From NCBI GenBank assembly GCA_903970295.1, contig CAJCHQ010000184.1:1-6137 (forward strand): DNA of 6,137 nt, read 5' to 3'. Below the pieces are notes generated by a model. That model did not search any database. It saw only the letters and a list, made by a program, of their open reading frames with translations, and was not told the origin of the DNA. The translations under genes were made by a program, and so were the position numbers. The DNA comes from Bryobacterales bacterium (GTDB lineage Bacteria > Cyanobacteriota > Vampirovibrionia > Obscuribacterales > Obscuribacteraceae). Of the stretch, positions 5,366 through 6,137 are shown one piece after another (positions within the stretch are counted from its first letter, which is position 1; the number at the start of each line of letters is the position of its first letter).

Positions 5366-5983
5366 TTATTCAGACACGCTATTTGGAATATGATCGAAAC
5401 CACCAGAATAAATCACATACCCTTTGAATATTTTCAATCCGGTTGGGAGCGGTCCTTTGGCTGGCATGCTTCTCGACATCAAGTCACTATAGGTGTTCAT
5501 TTTACCGACATCGGCAAATACGGCCCCTTTTATGTGCGTAGCGAGGGCTTCGGCAATCTTATTGTCTGTCTTAGGGATCAATCGACGCCTGATTTCGGTT
5601 TTCGACATCAGCGTCGAAGTGCCCGAACCGCAATCAGAGAACATACGATAGCCAGGCAAGCCGCTGAATCCACCAAGATTGTATTGGGCGAATCCCGACA
5701 TGTTGCCCATGGAAGGTCCAATCTGCAAAGCGGAGTCCCCAGAAGAAATTGCAGCCCTGGTGTAGGTACCATTAGCAGGATCGATATGCGCATCACGGTT
5801 GGCACTGCTCGTGCGAGGATCAACGGTGTCCGACTTAACTGTGTCACGTGCTTCGGCAATTAATTTTACGGCTTCAGCGTTACAGCTAATTGCAAGTGTA
5901 TTTTGACAGCAAGCGCGACTAATAAAGATAAATAGACAGGCAATCAAAGAAAGACATCTACAGAAAATGCCGACGACAGTCAT
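5366..5983 (-). CDS. Secreted or membrane-anchored protein of unknown function
   Basis: This encodes 205 aa from ATG 5983. I do not recognise the family. Residues 1-24 look like a signal peptide: a short start with R9, a hydrophobic run L11-I21 (L-S-L-I-A-C-L-F-I-F-I), then S-R-A before C-C-Q-N. Cleavage by signal peptidase I after A24 is plausible; the site is not a good lipobox. The mature part has a helix at 36-50, a polar region rich in Ser, Thr, Asp and Gly (51-125), an R-R-R-containing segment (130-138), and a C-terminal half with helical and strand character. Cysteines at 26, 34 and 118 could form disulfides. No strong Shine-Dalgarno site is seen; GTG 6004 is an alternative start. The gene begins 39 nt after the tRNA on the same strand, so readthrough from the tRNA promoter could help express it. 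It converges with the TPR gene, 37 nt away, without an obvious terminator between them. Confidence 0.65.
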   Translation of the reverse strand: MTVVGIFCRCLSLIACLFIFISRACCQNTLAISCNAEAVKLIAEARDTVKSDTVDPRTSSANRDAHIDPANGTYTRAAISSGDSALQIGPSMGNMSGFAQYNLGGFSGLPGYRMFSDCGSGTSTLMSKTEIRRRLIPKTDNKIAEALATHIKGAVFADVGKMNTYSDLMSRSMPAKGPLPTGLKIFKGYVIYSGGFDHIPNSVSE

Positions 5984-6022
5984 TGTATGGTTCTGCTGAT
6001 TCACAGACAGGCTTCTCAAAAA

Positions 6023-6099
6023 TGGCACCCTCGGAGGGATTCGAACCCCCGACACCCTCCTTAGGACGGAGGTGTTCTGTCCAGCTGAACTACGAGGGC
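6023..6099 (-). tRNA. tRNA-Arg (anticodon CCU)
   Basis: This is a complete cloverleaf on the minus strand, 77 nt with the 3' CCA encoded. The acceptor stem GCCCTCG pairs with CGAGGGT (the end pair is G-U). The D stem is GTTC/GAAC with a 9-nt loop, and the anticodon stem is CCTCC/GGAGG with loop GTCCTAA. The anticodon CCT occupies 6065-6063 and reads AGG codons. The variable loop is 5 nt; the T stem is GGGGG/CCCTC (one G-U) with loop TTCGAAT. The discriminator is G73. A TTTTT follows the CCA directly, without a hairpin. tRNA genes of this kind are common integration sites for mobile islands, but no second copy of the 3' end appears in the window. Confidence 0.95.
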
Positions 6100-6105
6100 G
6101 CGTAA

Positions 6106-6111
6106 ATTATC
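6106..6111 (-). promoter_or_regulatory. Probable -10 element of the tRNA-Arg gene
   Basis: On the minus strand GATAAT lies just upstream of the tRNA, which would put the transcription start a few nucleotides before its first base. The -35 position (6134-6129, CAGTCC) is not consensus and lies near the window edge, so this call is tentative. Confidence 0.35.
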
Positions 6112-6137
6112 AGTTTTTAGCGCGTCCGGGACTGCCT

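Noticed and set aside
5390..5863. Plus-strand open frame of 157 codons opposite the secreted protein
   Set aside because: It lies antisense within the minus-strand gene and has no ribosome binding site or recognisable pattern. The minus frame has a signal peptide and a better composition.
5984..6055. N-terminal extension of the secreted protein from 6055
   Set aside because: It would translate the 3' half of the tRNA gene, giving the S-G-V-R-I-P-P-R-V-P pattern typical of misread tRNA sequence.
1..6137. Integrase, transposase or att repeat marking an island
   Set aside because: No recombinase-like protein was seen, and the tRNA 3' end has no second copy in the window, so an island boundary is not claimed.

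Overview
This is a bacterial chromosomal window of intermediate GC content with AT-rich patches. It uses the standard code: TGA ends the hipA gene, and TGG is Trp throughout. Shine-Dalgarno sites are clear for hipA and for the larger TPR gene. The lineage cannot be fixed from the sequence alone. The small TPR-repeat proteins, the secreted orphan protein and the relic of a ligand-binding-like domain would fit an environmental bacterium with a large accessory genome (Cyanobacteriota/Vampirovibrionophyceae-, Acidobacteriota- or Planctomycetota-like), but that is a weak inference.

Layout. Positions 1-367 (minus) hold a broken gene for a small beta-rich domain. An in-frame TGA sits where the family has Trp, the 5' part is missing, and the 3' part runs off the left edge. 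Positions 368-895 have no convincing gene, only a decayed-looking minus frame, a 14-bp direct repeat and a 15-bp palindrome. Positions 896-1425 (plus) hold a good sigma70-type promoter followed by a small TPR protein that probably starts at a TTG. Positions 1426-2005 are non-coding but rich in structure: two hairpins that look like minus-strand terminators, a perfect 7-bp hairpin, an 11-bp tandem repeat between two copies of a 12-bp direct repeat, and a pair of competing hairpins.

Positions 2006-4171 are the core of the window: a hipBA toxin-antitoxin operon. A palindromic operator lies across an extended -10 promoter, followed by a 96-aa HipB-type repressor and then, after a 1-nt gap, a HipA-type Ser/Thr kinase. 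All the recognisable kinase residues are present. The kinase also carries about 187 extra residues at its C-terminus that I do not recognise; this is the most unusual feature here. HipB is expected to neutralise HipA and repress the operon together with it.

Positions 4276-5328 (plus) encode a 350-aa TPR-like protein of a recognisable but functionally undefined family. It converges on a minus-strand gene (5366-5983) for a 205-aa secreted or membrane-anchored protein of unknown function. A complete tRNA-Arg(CCU) gene (6023-6099, minus) lies just upstream of that gene. A tRNA beside a toxin-antitoxin module and gene relics suggests an accessory region, but no integrase or att repeat is visible.
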